The notes below the pieces were generated by a model. The model was given only the letters and a program-made list of their open reading frames with translations. It did not search any database and was not told the origin of the DNA. The position numbers were made by a program, and so were the translations under genes. From Clostridium_AD sp050717635 (GTDB taxonomy: Bacteria; Bacillota; Clostridia; Clostridiales; Clostridiaceae), in the NCBI RefSeq assembly GCF_050717635.1, contig NZ_JBOITO010000025.1, positions 1 to 64,000 on the forward strand: a DNA stretch of 64,000 bases, in the 5' to 3' direction. Positions 42,655 to 51,869 of this stretch are shown in pieces (positions within the stretch are counted from its first letter, which is position 1; each line of letters opens with the position of its first letter).

Positions 42655-44817
42655 ATGGTGAATGTAGAGAATAGATTGATTAAAGAATTTGGAATAACAA
42701 AGCAGCAGTCTGAAAATGTAATCCAGTTATTAGATGAAGGGAACACAGTCCCTTTTATAGCTAGATATAGAAAAGAAGTAACTGGGGGACTTGATGATAT
42801 AATTCTTAGAAATTTCACTGAGAGACTTATATATCTTAGAAATTTAGAAGAAAGAAAAGCAGATGTAATTCGTTTAATTGGAGAACAAGAAAAATTAACC
42901 GAGGAAATTGAGCTATCAGTAAATAAATGTGAGACCTTGACTGAAATTGAGGATATATATAGACCCTTTAAGCCTAAGAAAAGAACTAGAGCTACCATTG
43001 CAATGGAAAAAGGGCTTAAGCCTCTTGCAGAAATTATTTTCAGCGGAGAGTTTAAAGGTGATATTGATGAGTATGCTGAAGAATTCATAAGTGAGGAAAA
43101 AGAAGTTAACACAGCACTAGATGCACTAAAGGGTGCTGGAGATATTATAAGTGAAATGATTTCGGATGAAGCTAATTTTCGAAAGTGGATTAGGGCACTG
43201 GTTCAAAATCAAGGGATTGTAGAAACTAAGGGTGGAAGTGACGATACTACTCCATTTGAAATGTATTATGAGTATAAAGAAAGTGTTAGGACTATTCCTC
43301 CACATAGAATTCTTGCAATAAATAGAGGTGAGAATAGTAAGATACTTTCTGTAAAAATTAAAGTTGATAATGAAAAAATCGTTGATTATTTAAAGAACAA
43401 ATGTTTAAAGGGAAATATTAAAACTGATAAGTATATAGAGGAAAGCATAGTTGACTCTGTAAAAAGGCTTATATTTCCGTCAATCGAAAGAGAAATAAGG
43501 TCTCAGCTAACGGAAAAAGGTGAAATTGGTGCCATTGAAATATTTAAAGCTAATCTGAAGGCTCTTTTAATGCAGTCTCCTATAAAAGGAAAGGTAGTGC
43601 TTGGATTTGACCCTGGGTTTAGGACTGGGTGCAAAATAGCAGTACTAGACGAGACAGGGAAGGTTCTAGATATAGCTACGGTATATGCTACAGCAGGTAG
43701 CAAGGACGGTATTCAAAAATCTATAGGTATTATTAAAGCATTAGTAAAGAAGCATAATGTAGAGGTGGTATCTCTGGGTAATGGAACAGCTAGTCGCGAG
43801 TCTGAAGAAATTTTTGCTCAAATAATTAAAGAACTAAAAGAAGAATGCTCAAAAGATTTGTACTATGTTATAGTTTCAGAAGCTGGGGCGTCAGTGTATT
43901 CTGCTTCAGAACTTGCATCAAAAGAATATCCAGACATAGATGTATCTATTAGGGGAGCCATTTCTATAGGACGAAGACTACAAGATCCATTAGTTGAACT
44001 TGTAAAAATCGATCCTAAAGCTATTGGAGTTGGTCAATATCAACATGATGTTGCACCTAAAAAACTTGATGAATCCTTAAAAGGGGTAGTTGAAGACTGT
44101 GTTAATGTGGTTGGTGTAGACCTTAATATAGCAACACCGTCATTATTATCTTATATATCAGGGATAAATGCTTCTATAGCTCAAAATATAGTAGCTTATA
44201 GAGAAGAGAATGGTAAGTTTAAAGCTAGAAAAGAATTATTAAAAGTTAAAAGATTAGGGGCAAAAGCTTATGAGCAATGTGCAGGCTTTTTAAGGGTTAT
44301 GGATAGTAAAGAATTTTTAGATAACACTTCAGTTCATCCTGAGTCATATATTGCTGCCAAAAAATTATTAGAATCTCTTAAGTATACTAAAGCTGATCTT
44401 AAATCTTTGAATTTTAAAGATTTGGATGAGAGACTAAAAGATATTAATATTAAAGAGGTAGCAGAAAAGTTAGAGATAGGAGTTCCAACCCTTAGAGATA
44501 TTATTAAAGAAATTAAAAAGCCAGGTAGAGATCCAAGAGAGGAAATGCCGAAGCCTATATTAAAAACAGGTGTAGTTCAAATGTCTGATCTTAAGCCGGG
44601 GATGAAACTTATGGGGACGGTTAGGAATGTATCCGATTTTGGAGCTTTTGTTGATATTGGAGTTCACCAAGATGGGTTAGTACATATAAGCCAGCTATCG
44701 GATAAATTTGTAAAGCATCCATTAGATGTGGTTAGTGTTGGAGATATAGTTGAGGTTAGTGTGCTTGAAGTTGATGAGAAGAGGAAAAGAATATCACTAT
44801 CAATGAAAACTCAGTAA
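42655..44817 (+). CDS. tex: Tex-family RNA-binding transcription accessory protein
   Basis: 720 residues from ATG 42655; TTG 42634 in the same frame is the alternative and gives 727. Helical Tex N-terminus, YqgF/RNase H-like domain (VLGFDPGFRTGCKIAVLD), helix-hairpin-helix repeats (LLKVKRLGAKAYEQCAGFLR) and C-terminal S1 domain (about 645-715; GTVRNVSDFGAFVDIGVHQDG). A nucleic-acid-binding protein associated with transcription and stress responses. Start choice depends on the upstream hairpin. Complete. Confidence 0.93.
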   Translation: MVNVENRLIKEFGITKQQSENVIQLLDEGNTVPFIARYRKEVTGGLDDIILRNFTERLIYLRNLEERKADVIRLIGEQEKLTEEIELSVNKCETLTEIEDIYRPFKPKKRTRATIAMEKGLKPLAEIIFSGEFKGDIDEYAEEFISEEKEVNTALDALKGAGDIISEMISDEANFRKWIRALVQNQGIVETKGGSDDTTPFEMYYEYKESVRTIPPHRILAINRGENSKILSVKIKVDNEKIVDYLKNKCLKGNIKTDKYIEESIVDSVKRLIFPSIEREIRSQLTEKGEIGAIEIFKANLKALLMQSPIKGKVVLGFDPGFRTGCKIAVLDETGKVLDIATVYATAGSKDGIQKSIGIIKALVKKHNVEVVSLGNGTASRESEEIFAQIIKELKEECSKDLYYVIVSEAGASVYSASELASKEYPDIDVSIRGAISIGRRLQDPLVELVKIDPKAIGVGQYQHDVAPKKLDESLKGVVEDCVNVVGVDLNIATPSLLSYISGINASIAQNIVAYREENGKFKARKELLKVKRLGAKAYEQCAGFLRVMDSKEFLDNTSVHPESYIAAKKLLESLKYTKADLKSLNFKDLDERLKDINIKEVAEKLEIGVPTLRDIIKEIKKPGRDPREEMPKPILKTGVVQMSDLKPGMKLMGTVRNVSDFGAFVDIGVHQDGLVHISQLSDKFVKHPLDVVSVGDIVEVSVLEVDEKRKRISLSMKTQ

Positions 44818-44824
44818 TTATTAG

Positions 44825-44853
44825 TTGCTTTATTAACTTAAGATGTGTATAAT
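44825..44853 (+). promoter_or_regulatory. Promoter of the FMN riboswitch-ribU transcript
   Basis: TTGCTT, 17-nt spacer, TATAAT; 25 nt before the aptamer. Confidence 0.6.
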
Positions 44854-44878
44854 TAAGTTGTAAAATAAAAATTTAATA

Positions 44879-45034
44879 ATCTTCAGGGCGGGGCGAATTT
44901 CCCCACCGGCGGTAAAGCCCGCGAGCCGTAAGGCAGATTCGGTTTAACTCCGAAGCCGACAGTAAAGTCTGGATGAAAGAAGATGAGATATATGTGAATT
45001 TGCCCTGACATAGTTACGTGTCAGGGCTTTTATT
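44879..45034 (+). promoter_or_regulatory. FMN (RFN) riboswitch with terminator
   Basis: The RFN consensus is plain: ATCTTCAGGGCGGGGCGAAT, CCCACCGGCGGTAAAGCC, GCGAGCC, GATTCGGTTTAACTCCGAAGCC, GACAGTAAAGTCTGGATG and closing GAAGAT (to 44984). A terminator (GCCCTGACA/TGTCAGGGC, T-run) follows at 45002-45033. FMN should stop transcription of ribU. Confidence 0.96.
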
Positions 45035-45075
45035 GTATCCATCCCTAGAAGAATATTCAATTAGGGGGTATAAAA

Positions 45076-45702
45076 ATGAGAGACGAAAAACTTGTTAAAC
45101 TTATTAAAATTTCACTTTTATCTGTTATGGCTTTTCTTTTAATGTACATTGAGTTACCAATTGCAATATTTCCTGAATTCCTAAAAATAGACATAAGTGA
45201 TTTGCCAGCTCTACTGGGGGCCTTTGCGCTAGGACCTATAGCAGGTGTTATTATTGAACTTGTTAAAAATATATTACATGGATTTTTAGCAGGTAAAACA
45301 GCATTTGTGGGAGAACTTGCAAATTTTCTAGTGGGATCCTGTTTGGTATTAGTATCTGGGTATATATATAAGATTCGAAAAAGTAAGAACGGTGCTATTG
45401 TTGCATTGTTAATAGGGACAATTGTTATGTCAGTTTTTGCTGGAATATTAAATTATTTTGTTGTCCTACCATTGTATGTAAAGGCATTAGGGCTTCCAAT
45501 AACTGCTTTTATAGGAATGGGAACAAAAGTAAATCATAATATTACAGATTTGAATACTTTTATTATTTGGTCTATTATCCCTTTCAACTTCATTAAAGGA
45601 ATAGTAGTATCCACTGTAACTTTAGCTTTATATAAGAGTGTGTCACCTATACTTCACAAAGAGCATATGGAGACTGAATATAAAAGAAGACAACAAAATT
45701 AG
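45076..45702 (+). CDS. ribU: Riboflavin ECF transporter substrate-binding subunit
   Basis: 208 residues, about six membrane helices. RibU-type S component that binds riboflavin and works with a shared energising module (EcfA/A'/T) that is not in this window. The conserved ...LPALLGAFALGPIAGVIIELVKN region and GELANFLVG segment fit RibU. The FMN riboswitch directly upstream makes the substrate assignment strong. RBS AGGGGG. Confidence 0.92.
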   Translation: MRDEKLVKLIKISLLSVMAFLLMYIELPIAIFPEFLKIDISDLPALLGAFALGPIAGVIIELVKNILHGFLAGKTAFVGELANFLVGSCLVLVSGYIYKIRKSKNGAIVALLIGTIVMSVFAGILNYFVVLPLYVKALGLPITAFIGMGTKVNHNITDLNTFIIWSIIPFNFIKGIVVSTVTLALYKSVSPILHKEHMETEYKRRQQN

Positions 45703-45708
45703 ATAACT

Positions 45709-45757
45709 AAAAGGGATGCTGCACCTATAAAGTAATTATAGATGTAGCACCCCTTTT
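45709..45757. terminator. Bidirectional terminator between ribU and the deacetylase
   Basis: Long imperfect stem AAAAGGG..TGCT..CCTATAA paired with TTATAG..AGCA.CCCTTTT, between convergent genes. Confidence 0.75.
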
Positions 45758-45762
45758 GTTTA

Positions 45763-46677
45763 TTATTCACCATTAACCATATTTTTAAATATAGATATAG
45801 TTGTTTTAGGATATATTCCATATCTCTTGAGTTTTAATAAGGAATCTCCTTTCTTTACAGTACCGTTTTTAACAGTAACAGCCATTCGTATGCCTATTTC
45901 CGGAAGAAGAGCTAATACATCATCGTTATAGTGTCCATAAGGATAAGAAAAATAAGGGCTACCGGTTAGTTCTATATTTTTCAATAAATCTTTTTTTACA
46001 AGGTCTATAGGTTTTGTAATTAAATAACCTTTACCATTCTCGGATTTATGTAAATTATGAGTATGGTTTGAATATTCAAATACATCATCAGTCTTACTAA
46101 TATCATCCCGGTTTAAGAACTGTTGTTTTTGAGAAGCGAATTCCACACTGTCATCCTTAATATAGGATGTAATTAAGAAAATTGCTGCCTTAAAATTATA
46201 TTTCTTTAAAATAGGATATGCATAAATATAGTTACTTAAGTATCCATCATCAAAGGTTATACATACAGTTTTTTTAGGTAGGTCTATATTACCTAAAACC
46301 CACTGCTCAAGTTCTGCTAGATTTATTGTGGTATATTTATTATTATGTAAGTAATCCATTTGCTCCTTAAAATTTTCAAGGTTAAGTACTACACCATTGT
46401 TAGTAAATGTGTTCTCCCTTTTCTTTAGTAGATGGTGATACATAAGAATTGGTACTTCTTTCGCTACAGTTTCATTCAGTTCAAAGGTTCTAACAACTGG
46501 CTGTTTAAAAGTTGTTGATAAAAGTGTAGTTTTAGTTGGTTTATCCACTGGTTTTTGTAATTCACTCTTAGAATCCTCTGTTACTGTAATTGTTGTACCA
46601 GAAGTAGGTTTAGTTGAAGAGTTACATCCAACCAATAATATTGCGCAAAATAGTGCTAAAATAAATTTCTTATTCAT
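45763..46677 (-). CDS. Polysaccharide deacetylase lipoprotein
   Basis: 304 residues. Signal segment with lipobox LLVGC (Cys18), a Thr/Ser/Lys-rich linker to about 65, then a NodB-type deacetylase domain: TFDDGYLSN with the metal-binding Asp, SNHTHNLH with the metal-binding His pair, and SYPYGHYN. Removes acetyl groups from N-acetylated sugars, probably wall peptidoglycan or surface polymer, outside the cell. The catalytic residues look intact. Independent gene facing ribU. Confidence 0.88.
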   Translation of the reverse strand: MNKKFILALFCAILLVGCNSSTKPTSGTTITVTEDSKSELQKPVDKPTKTTLLSTTFKQPVVRTFELNETVAKEVPILMYHHLLKKRENTFTNNGVVLNLENFKEQMDYLHNNKYTTINLAELEQWVLGNIDLPKKTVCITFDDGYLSNYIYAYPILKKYNFKAAIFLITSYIKDDSVEFASQKQQFLNRDDISKTDDVFEYSNHTHNLHKSENGKGYLITKPIDLVKKDLLKNIELTGSPYFSYPYGHYNDDVLALLPEIGIRMAVTVKNGTVKKGDSLLKLKRYGIYPKTTISIFKNMVNGE

Positions 46678-46806
46678 AAATGTTACCTCTATCCCAATAA
46701 TTTTAAATTTGAATTATAGCTTAATAAATTACATGTATACACTAAAACAATTCTCCTACATTGTAGCATATTATTAGATATTTTGGTAAATGTTTAATAA
46801 TACATT

Positions 46807-47256
46807 CTATAGGTTTCTATTCCACATAATTACCGCATCTTCTCTATTATCTTCGTAATAATGGGGTCTAATGCTTACCTTTTCAAAGCCATGTTTTTCA
46901 TATAAGTTTATAGCTGTAAAATTAGAGCTTCTAACCTCTAAGGTTATTGCTGTAACCTTTTGCTTTCTACAAATTCTAAATAATGCTTCCACAATCATGT
47001 CTCCAGCACCAACACCACGAGCCGCGGGGTGAACTGCAATATTAGTAATATGGGCTTCATCTATAATTATCCACATTCCTCCATAACCTACTATAGAATT
47101 CCCCTTTTTTAATATTACATATTTAGCGAATTTATTGTCTAATTCACTTTGAAGGGATTCTAAACTCCAGGAAATTGGGAAGCTTAACTGATTAATATTG
47201 ATTATAGACTTAATGGATGAAGCATCCATTGGACATATTTTAAAATCACTATTCAT
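46807..47256 (-). CDS. rimI: Ribosomal-protein-S18 alanine N-acetyltransferase
   Basis: 149 residues, GNAT fold. Acetyl-CoA loop HPAARGVGAGDMIVEAL and the C-terminal AINLYEKHGFEKV are typical of RimI. The start overlaps the end of tsaB by 8 nt; tsaE-tsaB-rimI is a common Firmicute order. RimI may acetylate S18 or other N-termini; the substrate in this organism is inferred only. Confidence 0.9.
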   Translation of the reverse strand: MNSDFKICPMDASSIKSIININQLSFPISWSLESLQSELDNKFAKYVILKKGNSIVGYGGMWIIIDEAHITNIAVHPAARGVGAGDMIVEALFRICRKQKVTAITLEVRSSNFTAINLYEKHGFEKVSIRPHYYEDNREDAVIMWNRNL

Positions 47257-47962
47257 TTTTTCTACGCCTCATTTTTTCTTCATATTCTCTTTCAGCTTGA
47301 GGTTTTCTAAGATAAATAGGAACTGATGAATATATATCATCTTTCACTCCACTTGATAGGAGTTTAAGGCCTAATTCTCCAAGGGAAGAAGCCTTAGCTA
47401 AATTTAAATGGGCTGGTGCAAAATTTATATTAGATAACTGTGTTAGAAGTCTTTCTCTAAATTTCAAAGTACCAGCACCTACAAATGAAATATGGCAATT
47501 TTTTTCTTTTAAAATATTTATTAGTTCATTTAAAGACACGTTCATATAATCGCTTATTCTATTAAGTTTGTTATCATTAAAGTTATATAAGGCTGTATAA
47601 ACATTATCTCTTAGTGCATCTAGTATAGGACAAATAATTCCGTCTGTATATGCTAAGTTATATGCTAGTGAATCTAGGGTTGAGACAGTTACAAAAGGTT
47701 TTTTTGAGCCTTGACACAAGCCTTTAATGGTGGCAAGTCCTATTCGAAGTCCTGTAAAAGAACCCGGACCTTTCGACACTACAAAACCATCAATATCACT
47801 TATACTCATTCCAGTACTTTTAAAAAGTTCATCGATTATTGGCAAAAGTATTTGAGCATGCTGTTTTTTACAATTAAAGGTTATTTCAGAAAGCACCCTG
47901 CTATCATCAAGAATAGCACAGGTTGCAGATTCTGTAGCAGAATCTAAACTTAAAATTTTCAT
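47249..47962 (-). CDS. tsaB: tRNA t6A biosynthesis protein TsaB
   Basis: 237 residues. ASKHA-fold protein, partner of TsaD and TsaE in making N6-threonylcarbamoyladenosine at position 37 of ANN-reading tRNAs. Conserved GPGSFTGLRIGLATIKGL near residue 70 and an N-terminal LSLDSATESATCAIL. Lacks catalytic residues of TsaD, as expected. Overlaps tsaE by 4 nt and rimI by 8 nt. Confidence 0.93.
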   Translation of the reverse strand: MKILSLDSATESATCAILDDSRVLSEITFNCKKQHAQILLPIIDELFKSTGMSISDIDGFVVSKGPGSFTGLRIGLATIKGLCQGSKKPFVTVSTLDSLAYNLAYTDGIICPILDALRDNVYTALYNFNDNKLNRISDYMNVSLNELINILKEKNCHISFVGAGTLKFRERLLTQLSNINFAPAHLNLAKASSLGELGLKLLSSGVKDDIYSSVPIYLRKPQAEREYEEKMRRRKNE

Positions 47963-48426
47963 AGTTTTAGCTCCTTTATATAATCATATCTTCTATCTGA
48001 ATATTGAATATTGATTTTTCTATAATCGTCTCCAAATTCTATTGATTTTTCAATGGTGATAGTTAAATTATCTGGTGGAATCAATTCTTCAATATAATTA
48101 GCCCATTCAATTATGCTAACGGCATCGCTAAATATATATTCATCAAAGCCTATAGAGGCTATTTCATCAGGGTCATTTACTCTATACACATCAAAATGAT
48201 ATAATTTTAAACGACCTGTATATTCATTTACAATAGTAAATGTGGGGCTTGTAATATGGTCTTCAATGTCTAACCCACGTGCAATCCCTTTAGCTATTTG
48301 AGTTTTGCCAGTGCCTAAGTCGCCAATTAAGCATATTATATCGCCTGGATTTACAAGCAATCCTATTAATTTTCCTATTTTATAAGTTTCTTCTACTGAC
48401 GTTACTATAAACTCCATAAGTTTCAC
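47959..48426 (-). CDS. tsaE: tRNA t6A biosynthesis ATPase TsaE
   Basis: 155 residues. P-loop ATPase of the t6A pathway: Walker A GDLGTGKTQ near 36-44, SPTFTIVNEY and LYHFDVYRV typical of TsaE. First gene of tsaE-tsaB-rimI; GAGGTG ribosome site. tsaD and tsaC are not in the window. Confidence 0.93.
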   Translation of the reverse strand: MKLMEFIVTSVEETYKIGKLIGLLVNPGDIICLIGDLGTGKTQIAKGIARGLDIEDHITSPTFTIVNEYTGRLKLYHFDVYRVNDPDEIASIGFDEYIFSDAVSIIEWANYIEELIPPDNLTITIEKSIEFGDDYRKINIQYSDRRYDYIKELKL

Positions 48427-48491
48427 CTCACTAGATAGTTTATCCTAAAAAATAAAAAAAGAAAAGGTAATATGCTAAATATAAAAAATAC

Positions 48492-48520
48492 TTGCATATA
48501 ATAAAAATACATGATATAAT
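48492..48520 (+). promoter_or_regulatory. Promoter of the tRNA-Trp pair
   Basis: TTGCAT, 17-nt spacer, TATAAT, 13 nt before the first tRNA. Confidence 0.65.
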
Positions 48521-48533
48521 TTGGATGTATTTT

Positions 48534-48609
48534 AGGGATATAGCTCAGTTGGTAGAGTAGTGGTCTCCAAAACCATTGGTTGTAGGTTCGACCCCTACTA
48601 TCCCTGCCA
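48534..48609 (+). tRNA. tRNA-Trp (CCA), copy 1
   Basis: 76 nt, acceptor AGGGATA/TATCCCT, anticodon loop CTCCAAA, T-loop GGTTCGACCCC, encoded CCA. Confidence 0.95.
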
Positions 48610-48633
48610 CTTTAAAATTTAATACGCGAATAA

Positions 48634-48709
48634 AGGGGTATAGCTCAGTTGGTAGAGTAGTGGTCTCCAAAACCATTGGTTGTAGGTTCGACCCCTACTA
48701 CCCCTGCCA
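48634..48709 (+). tRNA. tRNA-Trp (CCA), copy 2
   Basis: Same as copy 1 except for the acceptor AGGGGTA/TACCCCT: the A-T pair of copy 1 is replaced by G-C, so the stem is preserved by compensatory change. Confidence 0.95.
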
Positions 48710-48712
48710 AAT

Positions 48713-48743
48713 AAAACCTGTGAAATTATTTTCACAGGTTTTT
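48713..48743 (+). terminator. Terminator after the tRNA-Trp pair
   Basis: AAAACCTGTGAAA/TTTCACAGGTTTT stem followed by T. Confidence 0.85.
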
Positions 48744-48840
48744 GCGTGTATTTAATTATATTTTAGCTTCGCAGAAGATGATTTAATATGTTTCATAATG
48801 GATTGTTAATAATAAATACTATAATACTGGAGGCTATGAA

Positions 48841-49821
48841 ATGCAACAATATGACATAGTAGTAATTGGCGGTGGGCCAGCAGGTCTTGCAGCTGCCATT
48901 TCAGCTAAAGAACATTATGATAGTAAAATTTTGATTTTAGAAAGAGAAGATGAACTTGGGGGGAATTTAAATCAATGTATTCATAATGGATTTGGTATGG
49001 AAGTTTTTGGTGAAGATTTGACGGGACCAGAATATGTGCAAAAGTTTGTAGATAAAGTAAGTAAGTTAAATATTTCCTACAAATTGAATACTACGGTATT
49101 AAGTCTAAACCATGATAAAGAAATTAATGCAGTTAATTCTGAGGATGGAACCTTTAAAATAAAATCAAGAGCTATAATAATTGCTACTGGCGTCAGAGAA
49201 AGACCAAGAGGATTTCTGAATATACCAGGTAGCAGATGCGCAGGTATATACACTGTAGGGACAGTGCAAAAGTTTATAAATATAGAAGGATATATGCCAG
49301 GAAAAGAGATAGTTGTATTAGGTACAGGAGATATTGCATTAAGAATGGCAAGCCGGCTTTCAATAGAAGGAGCTAATGTTAAAGTGGTGGTTGAAAGTAA
49401 TGATGCTATTAATGTAACTGATAAAAAACTAGGTGTGTTTTTGAGTGACTTTAATATACCATTACGAACAAAGCATAAGATAGTTGCGATTGAAGGGAAA
49501 AATAGGATTAAGGGTGTTACATTAGTGAAGCTAGATGATAATAATGAAGTTATTAAAGGCAGTGAAGAATATATGATCTGTGATGCACTACTTTTATCTG
49601 TAGATTTATATCCTGATAATGAACTAGCACTTAAAGCAAAAATATTAATTAATTCGTTAACTGGTCAAATTGGATTGGATGAAAATTCACAAACTAATAT
49701 AGATGGGATATTCGCATGTGGGAATGTAGCTTATGGAAATGATACTTCTGAAAATGTAGTAATGCACAGTCTTAGTGTAGGCATTAGCATCTCACAATAC
49801 TTAAAGAATTACGAAGGTTAG
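48841..49821 (+). CDS. NAD(P)/FAD-dependent oxidoreductase
   Basis: 326 residues. N-terminal FAD-binding GGGPAGLAAAISAKE, then LNQCIHNGFGMEVFGE...TGPEYVQKF, a central NAD(P) fold (VVLGTGDIALRMASRLS) and a C-terminal GIFACGNV. The family often occurs with glycerol-3-phosphate dehydrogenase-type genes, none of which is nearby. No redox CxxC. The substrate is unknown. ATG preceded by CTGGAGG. A terminator follows. Confidence 0.8.
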   Translation: MQQYDIVVIGGGPAGLAAAISAKEHYDSKILILEREDELGGNLNQCIHNGFGMEVFGEDLTGPEYVQKFVDKVSKLNISYKLNTTVLSLNHDKEINAVNSEDGTFKIKSRAIIIATGVRERPRGFLNIPGSRCAGIYTVGTVQKFINIEGYMPGKEIVVLGTGDIALRMASRLSIEGANVKVVVESNDAINVTDKKLGVFLSDFNIPLRTKHKIVAIEGKNRIKGVTLVKLDDNNEVIKGSEEYMICDALLLSVDLYPDNELALKAKILINSLTGQIGLDENSQTNIDGIFACGNVAYGNDTSENVVMHSLSVGISISQYLKNYEG

Positions 49822-49842
49822 TGAGGAGAGTTTTGAGGATTT

Positions 49843-49870
49843 AACTGTTAGTTTATTCTAACAGTTTTTT
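49843..49870 (+). terminator. Terminator after the oxidoreductase
   Basis: AACTGTTAG/CTAACAGTT stem with T-run. Confidence 0.8.
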
Positions 49871-49907
49871 ATTAAAAAATTTTATGTTGTGAATAAATAA
49901 AAAAGTG

Positions 49908-49936
49908 TTGACATATTTTAATACTGGGAATATAAT
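49908..49936 (+). promoter_or_regulatory. Promoter of the cysK T-box transcript
   Basis: TTGACA, 17-nt spacer, TATAAT: a near-consensus vegetative promoter. Confidence 0.8.
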
Positions 49937-49984
49937 ATAATAAAGTTAAAGTAATTCATACTAAAATACTAGGAAATACTTAGA

Positions 49985-50238
49985 AGAAGGAAAGTAATAT
50001 AAGAAGAGCATACAGAGCGAGAATCTAAAGCTGAGAAGATTCTTATGGAAAACTTATATGAAGTGCCCTTTGGAGTTATGCACCGAATATAGTAGGCTGC
50101 ATCGGGATTCGCCCGTTATTGTGATAGAGCATAGCGCTGTGCTTGAAAAAAAGTGGCTTTATAATCACTAAAGTGGTTATAAATTAGAGTGGGACCACGA
50201 AGCAAAACTTCGTCTCTAAAATAGAGGGAGTTTTTTTT
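49985..50238 (+). promoter_or_regulatory. T-box riboswitch (probably tRNA-Cys)
   Basis: Leader ~250 nt with stem I (AGAGCGAGAATC...), a candidate specifier TGC (50079-50081) before CACCGAATATAGTAGG, the T-box GAGTGGGACCACG (about 50188-50200), and a terminator (T-run at 50231-50238). Uncharged tRNA-Cys would permit readthrough into cysK-cysE. The specifier is assigned from position and the Cys genes downstream, not folded. Confidence 0.88.
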
Positions 50239-50329
50239 GTACCCAAAAATATTTAAAATAATATATTAGAGATGTATAAATAGATTTTTAAAAATGATTT
50301 ACTAATTATAAATTTGGAGGGATATTATT

Positions 50330-51241
50330 ATGATGTATAACAACGTTTTAGATATGATAGGAGCAACACCAATATTAAAATTAAATAAATTGGTTGAGGG
50401 TAACATGGCTGATATATTTGTAAAACTAGAAAAATTTAATCCAGCTGGAAGCATAAAAGATAGGGCGGCTCTTGGGATGATAGAAAAAGCTGAAAAACTC
50501 GGATTATTAAAAGATGGATATACTATAGTTGAGCCAACCAGCGGAAATATGGGGATAGCCTTAGCTATGATTGGAATAGTTAAAGGATACACGGTAATCA
50601 TTGTTATGCCAGATACCATGAGCGTTGAAAGAAGGAACTTAATTAAGGCATATGGAGCACAACTTGTGCTTACAGATGGAACAAAAGGTATGAAGGGTGC
50701 TATAAATAGAGCAAAGGAAATAGCAGAGGGAAATCCTAGCTTTTTTATACCACAACAATTTATTAATTTAGCAAATCCAGAAAAACACTATGCCACTACT
50801 GCGGAAGAAATTATTAGCGATATAGAAGATGTAGACAGTTTTGTAGCAGGGGTAGGTACTGGTGGAACAATTACTGGGGTAGGGAAAAGGCTTAAAGAAA
50901 TTAAGAGTGATATTAAAGTAGTTGCGGTTGAACCAGAAAAATCTCCTGTACTATCAGGAGGAGAACCGGGTCCACATAAAATACAAGGAATAGGTGCAGG
51001 ATTCACACCAGATATTTATGATAGTGGCGTGGTGGATGAGATAATGAAAGTATCTGATGAAGAAGCTTTTGAAATGGCAAAACTAATGGCTAAAGAAGAA
51101 GGAATACTCGTTGGAATCTCAACAGGCGCAAATATTGCGGCAGCTATAAAAATTGCTAAACGATTAGGCAAGGGTAAGAAAGTTGTTACTGTTTCGCCTG
51201 ATGGAGGAGAAAAATATATTTCTATGGGGATTTATGATTAA
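50330..51241 (+). CDS. cysK: Cysteine synthase (O-acetylserine sulfhydrylase)
   Basis: 303 residues, starts ATG-ATG with GGAGGG upstream. PLP enzyme making cysteine from O-acetylserine and sulfide: PLP lysine in NPAGSIKDRAAL, substrate loop PTSGNMGI, phosphate loop VGTGGTITG. Complete. Under T-box control and immediately followed by cysE, which makes its substrate. Confidence 0.95.
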   Translation: MMYNNVLDMIGATPILKLNKLVEGNMADIFVKLEKFNPAGSIKDRAALGMIEKAEKLGLLKDGYTIVEPTSGNMGIALAMIGIVKGYTVIIVMPDTMSVERRNLIKAYGAQLVLTDGTKGMKGAINRAKEIAEGNPSFFIPQQFINLANPEKHYATTAEEIISDIEDVDSFVAGVGTGGTITGVGKRLKEIKSDIKVVAVEPEKSPVLSGGEPGPHKIQGIGAGFTPDIYDSGVVDEIMKVSDEEAFEMAKLMAKEEGILVGISTGANIAAAIKIAKRLGKGKKVVTVSPDGGEKYISMGIYD

Positions 51242-51270
51242 AGTTACAGGATTTATAGGGGGCGAATAAT

Positions 51271-51855
51271 ATGTATAAAATAATAAAAAATGAAATTAAA
51301 AATATATTAGACAAAGATCCAGCAGCGAATAACTGGGTTGAAGTAATATTATTATATCCGTCTATTCATGCTATAATATTATATAGAATAGCTCATTTTC
51401 TATATAAGCATAAAATTTATTTTATATCCAGGGCACTATCTCAAATAGCTAGATTTTTCACTGGAATAGAAATTCATCCAGGTGCTACAATAGGGAAAAG
51501 ATTATTTATAGACCATGGAATGGGAGTAGTTATCGGAGAAACTACAGAAATAGGGGATAATGTAACCTTGTATCAAGGAGTTACACTAGGCGGAACAGGT
51601 AAGGATAAAGGCAAAAGACATCCTACTATAGAGAACGATGTTGTTGTGGGCGCTGGTGCTAAGATTTTGGGGCCAATTAGCATAGGAGCTGGTAGTAAAA
51701 TTGGAGCCAATGCTGTAGTTCTTAAAGATGTATTAGCTAGGTCAACTGCTGTAGGTATTCCAGCTAGAGAGATTTTTGGAAAAACTGTAACTATAATAGA
51801 GATTAAGGACTATTTAGGGAACACTAAAAGAATCTACAATGATATGATAATATAA
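51271..51855 (+). CDS. cysE: Serine O-acetyltransferase
   Basis: 194 residues, the short clostridial form. Makes O-acetylserine for cysK. Left-handed parallel beta-helix with hexapeptide repeats from ~65 (IHPGATIGKRLFIDHGMGVVIG), catalytic His in HPT and DHGMG, and VVGAGAKILGP. Gap of 29 nt after cysK, one operon. Confidence 0.95.
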   Translation: MYKIIKNEIKNILDKDPAANNWVEVILLYPSIHAIILYRIAHFLYKHKIYFISRALSQIARFFTGIEIHPGATIGKRLFIDHGMGVVIGETTEIGDNVTLYQGVTLGGTGKDKGKRHPTIENDVVVGAGAKILGPISIGAGSKIGANAVVLKDVLARSTAVGIPAREIFGKTVTIIEIKDYLGNTKRIYNDMII

Positions 51856-51869
51856 AAAGGACTGACAAT

